A stretch of 64,000 nucleotides of DNA, from the NCBI RefSeq assembly GCF_030317115.1, contig NZ_JASZYF010000001.1:248001-312000 (forward strand), given 5' to 3'. The notes beneath the pieces are model-generated. The model saw nothing but the letters and a program-made list of their open reading frames with translations, did no database searches and was not told the DNA's origin. Each line of letters starts with the position of its first letter. Positions within the stretch are counted from its first letter, which is position 1. This document shows positions 32,826 to 41,564 of this stretch, piece after piece. The translations under genes were made by a program, and so were the position numbers. Origin of the DNA: Variovorax gracilis (GTDB lineage Bacteria; Pseudomonadota; Gammaproteobacteria; Burkholderiales; Burkholderiaceae_C).

Positions 32826-35108
32826 ATGCCGATGCTTCCTTCCGCAGTCGACTCGCTCCGGCACCGGCTCCGTGAACTGGCCAGCCGGGCCCAGGCCTTC
32901 CGAGTGCTTCTCACCCTTGGAAGCCTGATCGCGATCTGCGGCCTGACAGGCCACCCGGAGGCGGTGACGCCGCTGTTCCTCGGCGCCATCGCGAGCGCGC
33001 TGGCCGAAACCGATGACAGCGGACGCGGCCGCTTCCGCGCCCAGATGGTCACGCTGGTGTGCTTTGCGGCGGCAGCGCTTGCCGTCGTGGCCTCGATCCA
33101 GGCGCCCTTCCTGTTCATCGCCGGGCTGGCGCTGGCGGCGTTCTGGCTGACGATGCTGGGCGCGGTCGAGGCCCGCTACAAGGCCATCGGCTACGCCACT
33201 CTGATCCTGGCGATGTACACCACCCTCGGCATCGAGAACCAGCCCGCCACCCAGGAAGTCCGCGAGCGCGAGGTTGTGCTCCTGATGCTCGGCGCGGCGT
33301 GGTATGGGGTGTTCTCCGTGGCGTGGAGCGCGGCCTTTCCGGCGCAGCCGGTGCAGGCAATTCTCGTGAGGCTGTTCTCGGTGCTCGGCCACTATGTGCG
33401 CTTCAAGGCATCGCTCTTCGAGCCGCTGCGCGGCATCGACATCGAGCGCAAGCGACTGTCGCTCGCGCAACTCAATGCGGAGGTGGTCAGCGAGCTCAAC
33501 GCCGCCAAGGAAAGCATCTTCCGGCGAATCGGCAAGCGCGCGCCGACCGGCCGCATCGCGCGCTACCGGGGCCTCTACCTGATCGCCCAGGACGTGCACG
33601 AACGCGCCAGCTCGTCGCACGACGACTACAACGCGCTGGCCGACGCCTTCTTCCACAGCGATCTGCTCTACCGCTGTCAGCGCGTGCTGGATCTTCAGGG
33701 CCAGGCGTGCCTGCGGCTCGCGCAATCGATCGCGCGGCGGGAGCCCTTCGCCGTCGACAACGCGACGGTGCAGGCGCTGGCGGACCTGCGCAGCGCGATC
33801 GACTACGAGCATGCGCATGCACGCGATCCGCGACGCCAGGCCTTGCTAGCTTCCATCGAGGCCCTGGCGCGCAACCTGGCGCAGCTCGACGGCCAACTCG
33901 CCGGCGCGAGCCAGCCCTCTGCCAAGGCGGGGCGCGACGACATGGGTCTGTTCGATCGCTCGCCGCGCTCGTGGCGCGATGCGGTCGACCGCGTCCGGCG
34001 CCAGCTCAGCCCCAAGTCGGCCCTGTTCCGCCACGCGCTGCGGCTGGCCATCGCGCTCGTGGCCGGCTGGGGGATCATGCGGCTGATCCACCCCGTGCAA
34101 GGCTACTGGATTCTCCTCACCACCCTCTTCGTCTGCCAGCAGACGTGGGGCGACACCGTCTCCCGAATGGGCCAGCGCATGGCGGGCACGGCGGCCGGAG
34201 TCGTCGCCGGCTGGGCCTTGCTGGACCTGTTTCCCCAGCATCTGATCCAGTCGCTGCTTGCCGTGGCCGCGGGGGTGCTCTTCTTCGCGACGCGCACGAC
34301 GCGCTATCTGCTCGCCACCGCCTGCATGACCGTCCTCGTGTTGATGTGCTTCAACCTGGTGGGTGACGGCGGCGTGCTGATCGTGCCACGGCTGATCGAC
34401 ACCGCCATCGGTAGCGTCATCGCGGGGCTCGCGATGCTGCTGGTGCTGCCTCACTGGCAGGCGCGGCGCTTCAGCGACCTGGCCGCCACGGCGATGCGCA
34501 ACCACGGCAGCTACCTGCGAGAGATTGCCGGGCAATACCGGTCGGGTGCACGCGACGACCTGGCGTACCGGTTGGCCCGGCGCAATGCCCATAACGCCGA
34601 TGCCGCGCTCGCCGCCGCGGTGTCGGAGATGTTTCGCGAGCCCGGTTTCGTGCGCCCGCGCGCGGGGGTCGCCCTGCGATTCCTGATCCAGTCGCACACG
34701 CTGCTGAGCTATCTCTCGGCGCTCGGTGCGCACCGCACGGCGCTGCAGGACCCAGCGGATGCCCATGCGATGCGCGCTGCGGCGGAAGGCGCCGCAGCGA
34801 TGCTCGACGCGCTGGCCGAAGGGCTGGACAGGGCCGCCGTGCACCCCGCGGAAGCGGACGCCAGGCTTGCCGCGCTCGATGCGATCGCGCCTTCGCGCGA
34901 CGCCGAGGGCGAGATCGACCACGACGTGCATCTCGTTCGCACGGAACTCGCGCTCATCGGGTTGCAGATCGAGGCGCTTCGCGGATTCGCGCGCAAGTGG
35001 CTGCAACTCGAGGAGGACGCGCCCTCAGCCTCCGTCCCGGCGACGCAACTCCGGCTGCCCGAGCCTTTCGCCGATGAAGTCAAGGAAGCAGGTGATCCGC
35101 GCCGATAG
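32826..35108 (+). CDS. FUSC family inner-membrane protein (YccS/aromatic acid exporter type)
   Basis: 760 residues, close to the usual length of YccS-type fusaric-acid-resistance-like proteins. Two bundles of hydrophobic helices are separated by long soluble regions: the first around residues 25-135 (VLLTLGSLIAICGL, VTLVCFAAAALAVVA), the second around 405-540 (LRLAIALVAGWGIM, GYWILLTTLFVCQQTWGDT, a strong FUSC mark). The cytoplasmic parts are helical. Members export aromatic or other toxic acids, or have unknown roles. Start chosen at the ATG of MPMLPSAV; an ATG two codons on is equally possible. The last 84 bp overlap the convergent LysR gene. Confidence 0.88.
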   Translation: MPMLPSAVDSLRHRLRELASRAQAFRVLLTLGSLIAICGLTGHPEAVTPLFLGAIASALAETDDSGRGRFRAQMVTLVCFAAAALAVVASIQAPFLFIAGLALAAFWLTMLGAVEARYKAIGYATLILAMYTTLGIENQPATQEVREREVVLLMLGAAWYGVFSVAWSAAFPAQPVQAILVRLFSVLGHYVRFKASLFEPLRGIDIERKRLSLAQLNAEVVSELNAAKESIFRRIGKRAPTGRIARYRGLYLIAQDVHERASSSHDDYNALADAFFHSDLLYRCQRVLDLQGQACLRLAQSIARREPFAVDNATVQALADLRSAIDYEHAHARDPRRQALLASIEALARNLAQLDGQLAGASQPSAKAGRDDMGLFDRSPRSWRDAVDRVRRQLSPKSALFRHALRLAIALVAGWGIMRLIHPVQGYWILLTTLFVCQQTWGDTVSRMGQRMAGTAAGVVAGWALLDLFPQHLIQSLLAVAAGVLFFATRTTRYLLATACMTVLVLMCFNLVGDGGVLIVPRLIDTAIGSVIAGLAMLLVLPHWQARRFSDLAATAMRNHGSYLREIAGQYRSGARDDLAYRLARRNAHNADAALAAAVSEMFREPGFVRPRAGVALRFLIQSHTLLSYLSALGAHRTALQDPADAHAMRAAAEGAAAMLDALAEGLDRAAVHPAEADARLAALDAIAPSRDAEGEIDHDVHLVRTELALIGLQIEALRGFARKWLQLEEDAPSASVPATQLRLPEPFADEVKEAGDPRR

Positions 35109-35939
35109 CTGCGTGTTGCGGTAATACACCGCGCTGATCGGCTGGCGCACTTCCACCGTCTCCCGTGCCAGCACCTGCACCAGGTCACCGCGCAACGTGT
35201 CGGCAGCCGTCATGTAGTCGGCGAGGCAAACGATGCCCGCGCCCTCCAAGGCCAGTTGGCGCAGCGTCTCGCCGCTCGATGCCGTGAGCGCCGGCGCGAT
35301 GGGCCACTCGTCGCCGTGTTCGCCGCGCAATGGCCAGCGATTGAGCGATTCCGGCTGCGTGAAACCCAGCAAGGTGTGACGTTCCAGACTCTCCACGCTT
35401 CCCGGGCGGCCCTGCGCTGCGAGATACGCCGGACTGGCCAGCACGCGCAGGCGGCTGGTCGCGATCGGGCGTGCATGCAGCGTCGAATCACGCAACTCGC
35501 CGATGCGGATCGCGACGTCGGTCCGCCGCTCGAGGAGGTCGATGTTGAGGTCGTCCGTGTCGAGCTCCAGGCTGATCTGCGGGTAGGCCTGCCGGAACTC
35601 CGCCACCAGCGGCACGATGGCATGCAGCATGAAAGGCGATGCGGCATTCACTCGCAGCCGTCCCGCCGGCTGCTGCCGGCGCGCGGCCATCTGCTCCTCG
35701 GCCTCGTCGATCGAGGCCAGGATGGCACGGGCGTGTGCCAGGAAGGCATGCCCCTCCTCGGTGAGTTCGAGCCGGCGCGTGGTGCGGCGCAGCAGCGTGG
35801 TTTCGAGCTTGCGTTCGAGTCGCCCGAGCGCCCGGCTGACGCCCGAGACGGTCTGGCCCAGCCGCTCGGCGGCTGCCGTGATAGAGGCCCCGTCGACTAC
35901 GGCGGTGAAGGCTTGCAGTTCCTCGACAGTGGTTTTCAT
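35025..35939 (-). CDS. LysR family transcriptional regulator (YafC-like)
   Basis: 304 residues: winged HTH VEELQAFTAVVDGASITAAA, then ERLGQTVSGVSRALGRLERK, followed by an effector domain from about 90. It is divergent from an aldo/keto reductase of the DkgB type, the same arrangement as yafC-dkgB in E. coli, so a YafC-like role is likely. A perfect 17-bp palindrome lies 22 bp before its start codon. The 3' end overlaps the FUSC gene by 84 bp. Confidence 0.9.
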   Translation of the reverse strand: MKTTVEELQAFTAVVDGASITAAAERLGQTVSGVSRALGRLERKLETTLLRRTTRRLELTEEGHAFLAHARAILASIDEAEEQMAARRQQPAGRLRVNAASPFMLHAIVPLVAEFRQAYPQISLELDTDDLNIDLLERRTDVAIRIGELRDSTLHARPIATSRLRVLASPAYLAAQGRPGSVESLERHTLLGFTQPESLNRWPLRGEHGDEWPIAPALTASSGETLRQLALEGAGIVCLADYMTAADTLRGDLVQVLARETVEVRQPISAVYYRNTQLSARITCFLDFIGERLGQPELRRRDGG

Positions 35940-35960
35940 GTTCGGGTCGACGCGCTGATT

Positions 35961-35977
35961 GTTGACTAGAAGTCAAC
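35961..35977. promoter_or_regulatory. Palindrome GTTGACT-AGA-AGTCAAC in the yafC/dkgB intergenic region
   Basis: Seven-base perfect arms around AGA in the 120-bp divergent intergenic region. TTGACT in either arm could also act as a -35 element, and TATATT follows at 35978-35983. Probable operator of the LysR protein (inferred). Confidence 0.5.
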
Positions 35978-36059
35978 TATATTGTGCGAAGAACACTGTT
36001 TTTCTGCAAAGGACAACGCGCGACACTTCCTCCCAGATTCACCCATCCAAAGCACATTC

Positions 36060-36866
36060 ATGACCAGCATTCCTCAATTCGGCCTCGGCACCTTCCGCCT
36101 CACGGGCCAGGCGGCCGTCGACTCGGTCAAGACGGCGCTCGATCTTGGCTACCGCCTGGTCGACACCGCACAGATCTACGGCAACGAGGCCGATGTCGGC
36201 CAGGCCATTGCCGAGAGCGGGGTGCCGCGCGACGCCCTGTTCCTGACCACCAAGATCTGGACGGCCAACTACGCCAGGGGCCTGCTCATCCCCAGCCTGA
36301 AGGACAGCCTGACCAAGCTGCGCACCGACCACGCGGACCTGACGCTGATCCACTGGCCCTCGCCGGGCAATGCGGTCCCGGTCGCTGAGTTCATGGGCGC
36401 GCTGGCGGAAGCCAAGGCGCAGGGCCTCACGAAGCGGATCGGGGTCTCGAACTTCACCGTCGACCTGATGCGCCAGGCGATCGCCGCCGTCGGCGCCGGC
36501 GAAATCGCGACCAACCAGATCGAACTGCACCCCTACCTCCAGAACCGCAAGGTCGTCGACTTTGCAAGGAGCCAAGGAATCCCGATCACTTCATATATGA
36601 CACTGGGCTACGGCGCGGTGCTGAAGGACCCCGTGATCCAGGACATCGCAGCGGCCCACAAGGCGACGCCGGCCCAAATCAGCCTGGCGTGGGCGATGCA
36701 ACTCGGCCACGCGGTGATCCCCTCATCGACCCGTCGGGCGAATCTGGAAACCAACATGAGGGCGCAGCAACTTCACCTTACCGACCAGGAGATGGCGCGG
36801 ATGGCCTCACTGGAGCGCAACGGACGCATCACCAGCCCCGAGGGTTTGGCTCCCGTCTGGGACTGA
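36060..36866 (+). CDS. dkgB: Aldo/keto reductase, 2,5-didehydrogluconate reductase DkgB-type
   Basis: 268 residues, full-length AKR5-like TIM barrel. The catalytic tetrad is visible: Asp and Tyr in [10 protein letters not shown], Lys in LTTKIW and His in [17 protein letters not shown] and [14 protein letters not shown] form the substrate and NADPH-binding ends, and the C-terminus [10 protein letters not shown] matches DkgB. It reduces 2,5-diketo-D-gluconate, methylglyoxal and other aldehydes with NADPH in the cytoplasm. Divergent YafC-like LysR gene and a palindrome support the assignment. Confidence 0.87.
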   Translation: MTSIPQFGLGTFRLTGQAAVDSVKTALDLGYRLVDTAQIYGNEADVGQAIAESGVPRDALFLTTKIWTANYARGLLIPSLKDSLTKLRTDHADLTLIHWPSPGNAVPVAEFMGALAEAKAQGLTKRIGVSNFTVDLMRQAIAAVGAGEIATNQIELHPYLQNRKVVDFARSQGIPITSYMTLGYGAVLKDPVIQDIAAAHKATPAQISLAWAMQLGHAVIPSSTRRANLETNMRAQQLHLTDQEMARMASLERNGRITSPEGLAPVWD

Positions 36867-36871
36867 GCGGC

Positions 36872-37393
36872 TCAACCGGGACCGACGACCAACTGGTTGT
36901 CGACCGTCGTGACGCCGTTGACCGTCCTGGCGATGTCGCCGGCCCGCGCCTTGGCGGCCGCGTTCGGTGCCGGCCCCGCCAGCCGCACCGTTCCGCCCCT
37001 GGTTTCGACATCGATACGGGTCGCGCTCAGTTCGGCATCCTTGGCGAGCGCGGAAGAGACCGCCAGCGTGATCGCCGCATCATCCGTGGTTGAAACCACC
37101 GCCGTGCCCATGTTCTTCAAAGCGTTCTTGACTGCGGCCGCGTCCTCCTTCACCTCGGGCGAAGTGACGTAGGCCCTGGTCTTGTCCCGCGCCACTTCGG
37201 CCAGCTCGGCGGCCTTTCGCGCGGCAGCGACCGCCGCCTGTTCGGTCTTGTCGGCGGCCGAATCGAGTTGCCTGTTGGCGGATTCGTTGCCGGCACGGTC
37301 GGTGCATGCGATCAGGGCAAGGGCGCAGAGCGCCGCCGTCAGCACCGTCCGTGTGTGCATCGGCGCTTCGACAGCCCGGTTCGATTGGCTCAT
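36872..37393 (-). CDS. BON domain lipoprotein
   Basis: 173 residues. A signal peptide with hydrophobic core TVLTAALCALALIAC gives a lipobox ending in Cys, then an Ala/Lys/Glu-rich helical stretch (AADKTEQAAVAAARKAAELA) and a C-terminal BON domain (about 105-172): ITLAVSSALAKDAEL, GTVRLAGPAP and NGVTTVDNQLVV. BON domains bind membranes or sugars and occur in osmotic-stress proteins such as OsmY. The ATG has AAGGAG 9 bp upstream; an internal ATG 11 codons on would give a shorter signal. Convergent with dkgB. Confidence 0.85.
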   Translation of the reverse strand: MSQSNRAVEAPMHTRTVLTAALCALALIACTDRAGNESANRQLDSAADKTEQAAVAAARKAAELAEVARDKTRAYVTSPEVKEDAAAVKNALKNMGTAVVSTTDDAAITLAVSSALAKDAELSATRIDVETRGGTVRLAGPAPNAAAKARAGDIARTVNGVTTVDNQLVVGPG

Positions 37394-37756
37394 CCGAGAT
37401 CTCCTTCGGCCGGAAACCTTAGGCCTTTGCACCAAATCGGGGTGCCAGCGGCATCGGAAACCCGTGTAGGCCAACGGCGCGGCCAGGGCTGTCGGGAGGC
37501 ACCTGCCCGCACGCCCAAACCGACCCCTCCAGCACCACTTCGCCAGATGAAAGCAGTTGAAATTGTGTTGCCGACGGTTACATGCAAATCTTTCAATTAG
37601 GCAAGAAGTTCGCCAAATAGTCGTCACCGTCTACAACTGATGTAACAGCGCCCTTGAGAACAAATACACATTAAGAAAGGATTTGAAAGAACGCTTGCCG
37701 CGTAGGAACCATCCCACGTACAAACCGTCATCTTTTAAAAACTTGAGGTTTTTTGT
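37394..37756 (+). other. 363-bp intergenic region, AT-rich towards its right end
   Basis: No coding sequence is visible. The left third has the usual high GC; from about 37540 the sequence turns markedly AT-rich. Just before the next gene AAAAAC (37737-37742) and GTTTTT (37748-37753) flank TTGAG, so the ribosome binding site TTGAGG would sit in a small hairpin loop. TTGAGA and CATTAAG around 37652-37676 are possible promoter pieces, but I cannot assign a start point. Confidence 0.5.
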
Positions 37757-40396
37757 TTGAAATCAATAGATAAAAGTTCTCTACTGCTTCTTATTGCAGC
37801 GGGAACCTTGGCAGGTTGTGGGGGTGGGAGCAGCAACGACAGCGGCTTGGGTGCCGCTGGCTTGAACGCAAGCGCTGCAACCGTCGCTGGTTCGGATGTG
37901 AATGGCACGCTGGTCGCCGATTCGACCGAGGCCTCGGCAACGGGTACCAAATCGTCCGGCAAGTCCCAGAAGGTCACTCAACTCGCCAAAGAGGGCGAGA
38001 TCTTCACAGTTCCGGTGTACACCGATGTGCGCTTCGGCAGCGGCACCAGCTGGAGAAGCTCCGGCATCCCCGCCAACATGGCAGTCATGTGCCACGTCGA
38101 CATCTTCGGCAATCCCGGCGTGCCGGCTCCCCGCGTGTGCGTCACGGGCACTGACGATGCGGCCGCTCCGGCGCCTGCCCCGGCTCCCGCTCCCGCTCCC
38201 GCTCCGGCTCCGGCACCGGCACCTGCGCCCGCTCCGGCTCCGTCCGGTTACGTCCGCGTGGCGAACGAGGGTCAGATTTTCACCCTGCCCAAGTACACGG
38301 AAGTGCGCTTCGGCAGCGGCAACAACTGGAGAACCATGGGCGTCCCGGCCAACATGGGCGTCATGTGCCACGTCGACATCTTCGGCAATCCGGGCGTGCC
38401 CGCACCCCGAGTTTGCGAAGCGCCCGCGACGGCCGGCGCTCCGGCTCCGGCTCCCGCTCCGGCACCCGCACCGGCTCCGGCTCCGGCGCCTTCTCCGGCT
38501 CCGGCTCCGGCCCCGGCCCCGGCACCTGCACCCGCACCCGCGCCGACCCCGATCGTCGGCGACGTCGTCGACTCTTCCTTCAACGTGATCGCCAGTTCGT
38601 ACCGCAACACGGCTGCGCAACTGAGCAAGGCGGACGGCATCGAGTACCGCTATGGCCCCAGCGCCGCCGCCTATGGCGTGGGCAACGGCGGCCTGCCGAC
38701 GCTGTATGCGCGGGATGCCGCAACGCGGCTCGCGTCGCCGGCGCCCACCCATCCGTTCTACTGGCAGGTCGGTGGCCCGCCGTCCGCGAACCCGGGCGCC
38801 TACTCGACCAACCAGGCCAACATGGTCTTCGTGGCCGACAACCCGACGCAACGCATCGGGGTGGCTGACTTCCAGGTGTCGGGCTACATGTTCAACACCT
38901 TCGCGCAACTGCCGCAGCTGGGCTGGACGCGCGCCGCCGTCTCCGGTGGCGGCATCGACAGCATCAACGCGCTCAGCTACAAGGCCTCGGGCCTGGCGAC
39001 GAGCGATCCGATCGCCGTGGGACGCTGCACGGGCCGCTCCGGTTTCTGCAACGAGAGCCTGGTGGCCTACCAGAACGGCGTGATCGCCACCGCGGGCAGC
39101 AACACGGCCACCAACCAGGCCTCGGTGAAACTGCCGGCCAACAAGGTGCCGACCGCGATCGCGATGACGAACCAGAGCGAATTCGCGCTGGTCACCGTCT
39201 GGGACACGACCGCGCTGAAGGGCCAGGTTGCCGTCATTGCGCTGGCTGGCCTGTGCGATGGCTGCGACCCGTACAACTCCTCGTCGCACACCGTCGGGAA
39301 CGTCAAGTACGAGGCCTACTACAAGTGGTGGAACGAGTGGATGGCGCCCTACCCCGGCCTGCCGAACATGGGCAGCATCGTGTTCATGAAGATCCTCGGC
39401 TACATCGATCTGCCGGGCATGAATGCGCCGACCGAAATCGCGGCCACCACGGGTCTTGACCAGTTCCAGACGTTCAGTGGCGCGGACTTTGTCGGCTACG
39501 ACAACACGCCGCTGTCGAGCAACTGGAGCAAGTTCGCCGGCTCTGGCGTGCATTCCGGCCGCTACGCCAAGGGCGGTGTGGCGGTGGTGATCTCCAAGTC
39601 GGAGCAGAAGGCCGCTTTCATCGACCTCAAGCCGCTCTTCAACCAGGTCAACGGCGTCTACTTCAGCGCCAACGTGACGCAGACGAGCAACCTGGGACAG
39701 GGCGACAGCCAATGGCCGTACACCTTCGCCAACACGCCGTCGCAGGTTCCGACGGTGGTGAAGACGGTGTCGCTGGGGGCCAAGCCGACGGCGGTGAAGA
39801 CCACCATTTTCGGCAACCCGCAACGCGCCTGGATCGCGACGCAGGATGGCACGCTGCACATCTACAGCCTCGACGGCTATGCGCCAGGCGGCCGGGCGGC
39901 CTCGCCCGCTCCGACGGCGAGCGCCATTGCCGAGGTGGGCACCGTGACGGGCATCGGCCGCAATCCGACCTCGCTGGGTACCTCCAAGGGTGAGCCCAGT
40001 GCGAGCATCGAGCCGCTGAACCAGCAGATCCTGGTGGCGTCGCGCGGCGACCGCAAGGTCTCGTGGGTTCGCTTCGCCAGCAACGGCAACAGCGGCACGA
40101 TCGTGCGGACCCTGCAGGACACGCGCCTGGTCGACCCGATCGCGGTGGAAGATGCGGACAACTTCGCCAACGCCGGCTACCTGACCAGCGTGGTCGACCA
40201 TGCCGGCAAGGCGGTGCGCAACTACCGCTACGGACCGGTGATCTTCTCGGACGGCGGCGCATGTCCGCGGCCCAATGGCTGCGCGGTCACGCCGACCACG
40301 GCCGGTGGTGTCACGCACAACATCGAGTACGGCGGAGCGATGGACATGTCGGCCCACGGCAAGCCCTTCCAGATGACGACGACCAACGTCCCCTGA
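37757..40396 (+). CDS. Large lipoprotein with duplicated Cys-containing module and PA-rich linkers
   Basis: 879 residues from a TTG start with TTGAGG 8 bp upstream. Signal peptide LLLLIAAGTLAGC-GGG gives a lipobox. A 51-residue module occurs twice, at about 78-128 and 170-220: each runs from (K/N)EGxIFT through VRFGSGxxWRxxGxPANM and MCHVDIFGNPGVPAPRVC, so each holds two cysteines that may pair. Proline-alanine linkers separate them from each other and from a large C-terminal part (about 270-879) that looks beta-rich and repetitive, possibly a propeller (AVKTTIFGNPQRAWIATQDG, NQQILVASRGDRKVSWVRF). Probably outer-membrane anchored. A terminator follows. No family recognised. Confidence 0.8.
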   Translation: MKSIDKSSLLLLIAAGTLAGCGGGSSNDSGLGAAGLNASAATVAGSDVNGTLVADSTEASATGTKSSGKSQKVTQLAKEGEIFTVPVYTDVRFGSGTSWRSSGIPANMAVMCHVDIFGNPGVPAPRVCVTGTDDAAAPAPAPAPAPAPAPAPAPAPAPAPAPSGYVRVANEGQIFTLPKYTEVRFGSGNNWRTMGVPANMGVMCHVDIFGNPGVPAPRVCEAPATAGAPAPAPAPAPAPAPAPAPSPAPAPAPAPAPAPAPAPTPIVGDVVDSSFNVIASSYRNTAAQLSKADGIEYRYGPSAAAYGVGNGGLPTLYARDAATRLASPAPTHPFYWQVGGPPSANPGAYSTNQANMVFVADNPTQRIGVADFQVSGYMFNTFAQLPQLGWTRAAVSGGGIDSINALSYKASGLATSDPIAVGRCTGRSGFCNESLVAYQNGVIATAGSNTATNQASVKLPANKVPTAIAMTNQSEFALVTVWDTTALKGQVAVIALAGLCDGCDPYNSSSHTVGNVKYEAYYKWWNEWMAPYPGLPNMGSIVFMKILGYIDLPGMNAPTEIAATTGLDQFQTFSGADFVGYDNTPLSSNWSKFAGSGVHSGRYAKGGVAVVISKSEQKAAFIDLKPLFNQVNGVYFSANVTQTSNLGQGDSQWPYTFANTPSQVPTVVKTVSLGAKPTAVKTTIFGNPQRAWIATQDGTLHIYSLDGYAPGGRAASPAPTASAIAEVGTVTGIGRNPTSLGTSKGEPSASIEPLNQQILVASRGDRKVSWVRFASNGNSGTIVRTLQDTRLVDPIAVEDADNFANAGYLTSVVDHAGKAVRNYRYGPVIFSDGGACPRPNGCAVTPTTAGGVTHNIEYGGAMDMSAHGKPFQMTTTNVP
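38160..38250 (+). repeat. Imperfect GCTCCG/GCTCCC hexamer repeat coding for a PA linker
   Basis: Tandem, imperfect six-base units (GCTCCG, GCTCCC, GCACCG) encode alternating Pro-Ala between the two modules of the large lipoprotein. Prone to length change by replication slippage. Confidence 0.8.
38435..38547 (+). repeat. Second PA-linker hexamer repeat
   Basis: Same unit type as the first array, here about 19 units with several substitutions, coding for the Pro-Ala linker between module 2 and the C-terminal part. Confidence 0.8.
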
Positions 40397-40421
40397 CGCG
40401 CGCACTGCCATCGCGTATCGA

Positions 40422-40452
40422 AACGGCCCGCCTCGAGCGGGCCGTTTTTTTT
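40422..40452 (+). terminator. Rho-independent terminator
   Basis: AACGGCCCGC (40422-40431) and GCGGGCCGTT (40437-40446) form a perfect 10-bp stem with a CTCGA loop, followed by an unbroken run of eight T residues. It lies 26 bp after the large lipoprotein gene and ends its transcript. Confidence 0.92.
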
Positions 40453-40472
40453 GCACCGTGCAGAATCGCGGC

Positions 40473-41078
40473 ATGAAAAGCAGACGTCTTGTTCTTGCGG
40501 CAGGCCTGGCGATCCTGGCCGCCCTTGCCGCCTACTGGTACTGGTCTCCGTTCATGGCCGTGCGGCAGTTGCAGACGGCAGCGCAGAACGGTGACGCCGA
40601 CACCTTCAACGCCCATGTGGACTATCCCAAGGTGCGAGAGAGCCTGAAGGGCCAGTTCTCCGCCCTGGTGGCACAGAAGCTGGGCACGCAGGAGTCGAGC
40701 AATCCCTTTGCCTCGTTGGGAAGCCTGATCGGGCTGGGCGTGGTGAATCAGCTGGTGGACGCGATGGTGCGCCCCGAGACCGTCATGGCCGCCATGAAGA
40801 ACGGGCACCTGGCCAAGTCCGGTCCTGTGCCTCCAACTGAAAACAGGGTGCCCCCGGCCGATGGAGAGACCCGGCCATCGAGCCCGCCGGCCCCTGAAAA
40901 GAAGGCCCGCTGGGTGATCGACCGCCAGGGCGCCAGCAAGATGACCGCCTACGCCGTGGACCCCGCCAAAACTGACGAGCCCAATTCGGAGCGCCTCGGA
41001 CTGGTCTTCGAGCGCAGCGGATTCGTCGACTGGAAGCTCACCGAGATCCGGATGCCGGCATCGACTTTCAGGAAGTAA
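40473..41078 (+). CDS. DUF2939 domain protein
   Basis: 201 residues from the ATG MKSRRL (a GTG five codons upstream is possible). A single N-terminal membrane segment (LVLAAGLAILAALAAYWYW) anchors the protein. Then comes SPFMAVRQLQTAAQNGDADT and FNAHVDYPKVRESLKGQ, the recognisable start of DUF2939, and a C-terminal beta region (ASKMTAYAVDP, LGLVFERSGFVDWKLTEIR). Its first codons lie about 20 bp after the terminator of the lipoprotein gene, so it has its own promoter. Function of the family is not known. Confidence 0.85.
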   Translation: MKSRRLVLAAGLAILAALAAYWYWSPFMAVRQLQTAAQNGDADTFNAHVDYPKVRESLKGQFSALVAQKLGTQESSNPFASLGSLIGLGVVNQLVDAMVRPETVMAAMKNGHLAKSGPVPPTENRVPPADGETRPSSPPAPEKKARWVIDRQGASKMTAYAVDPAKTDEPNSERLGLVFERSGFVDWKLTEIRMPASTFRK

Positions 41079-41423
41079 TCAGTACTTGATCGTCACGCCG
41101 GCCTTGACGCCCGCGTTGTTCTTTCCGTCCGAGAAGGCGCCTGCGGAGTAGGAGCGCTTGCCGCCCGTGCTGGCGCCCAGGGAATACGTGGGGCGCTCCT
41201 TCGAGGTGTCGACGCCGCCGGACACGCCGCTTCCGTCAGGCCGTTCCACCCCCAGGGTCGCGCCCTTGGCATTGACCGCCGTCTCCGTCGGCGACAGGTT
41301 GGGATTGACGTAGACCGTTCCCTTCTCGTCGCTGTCCAGAGGCAGCTTCAGCTCCTCCGCGAAAACCCCGGCGTAACACGCGGCCGCACCCACGAAAGCA
41401 ATGATGGCTTTGCTCATGGACAT
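41079..41423 (-). CDS. Small secreted hypothetical protein
   Basis: 114 residues. The N-terminus MSMSKAIIAFVGAAACYAGV with cleavage after FA is a clear signal peptide. The mature part is acidic at first (EELKLPLDSDEK) and then rich in Gly, Ser, Lys and Asn with near-repeats (SLGASTGGKRSYSAGAFSDG and NNAGVKAGVTIKY), which suggests a small beta-strand protein. An ATG two codons later is an alternative start. Its stop codon abuts that of the convergent DUF2939 gene. No family recognised. Confidence 0.7.
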   Translation of the reverse strand: MSMSKAIIAFVGAAACYAGVFAEELKLPLDSDEKGTVYVNPNLSPTETAVNAKGATLGVERPDGSGVSGGVDTSKERPTYSLGASTGGKRSYSAGAFSDGKNNAGVKAGVTIKY

Positions 41424-41564
41424 GAAGCGTAGGCAGCGCAGCTTCGCTGCCCGGTGAGCGCTGTCCGTCAAGCGTTGTAGGCGCTTTGCCCACCCCGGAC
41501 TGGCATTCCGGGAAACGAAACTAAGATGCGCGATTCAGCGGCAGGTCTCGAGAAAGGATGGTTC

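Noticed and set aside
38160..38547. Repeats resembling a CRISPR or other tandem array
   Set aside because: Units are imperfect hexamers inside a coding frame giving Pro-Ala, with no spacers and no cas genes nearby.
37781..40474. An 897-codon minus-strand frame opposite the large lipoprotein gene
   Set aside because: Low-complexity Gly/Arg/Ser composition opposite the PA repeats and no recognisable domain; the sense gene has a lipobox, ribosome binding site and terminator.
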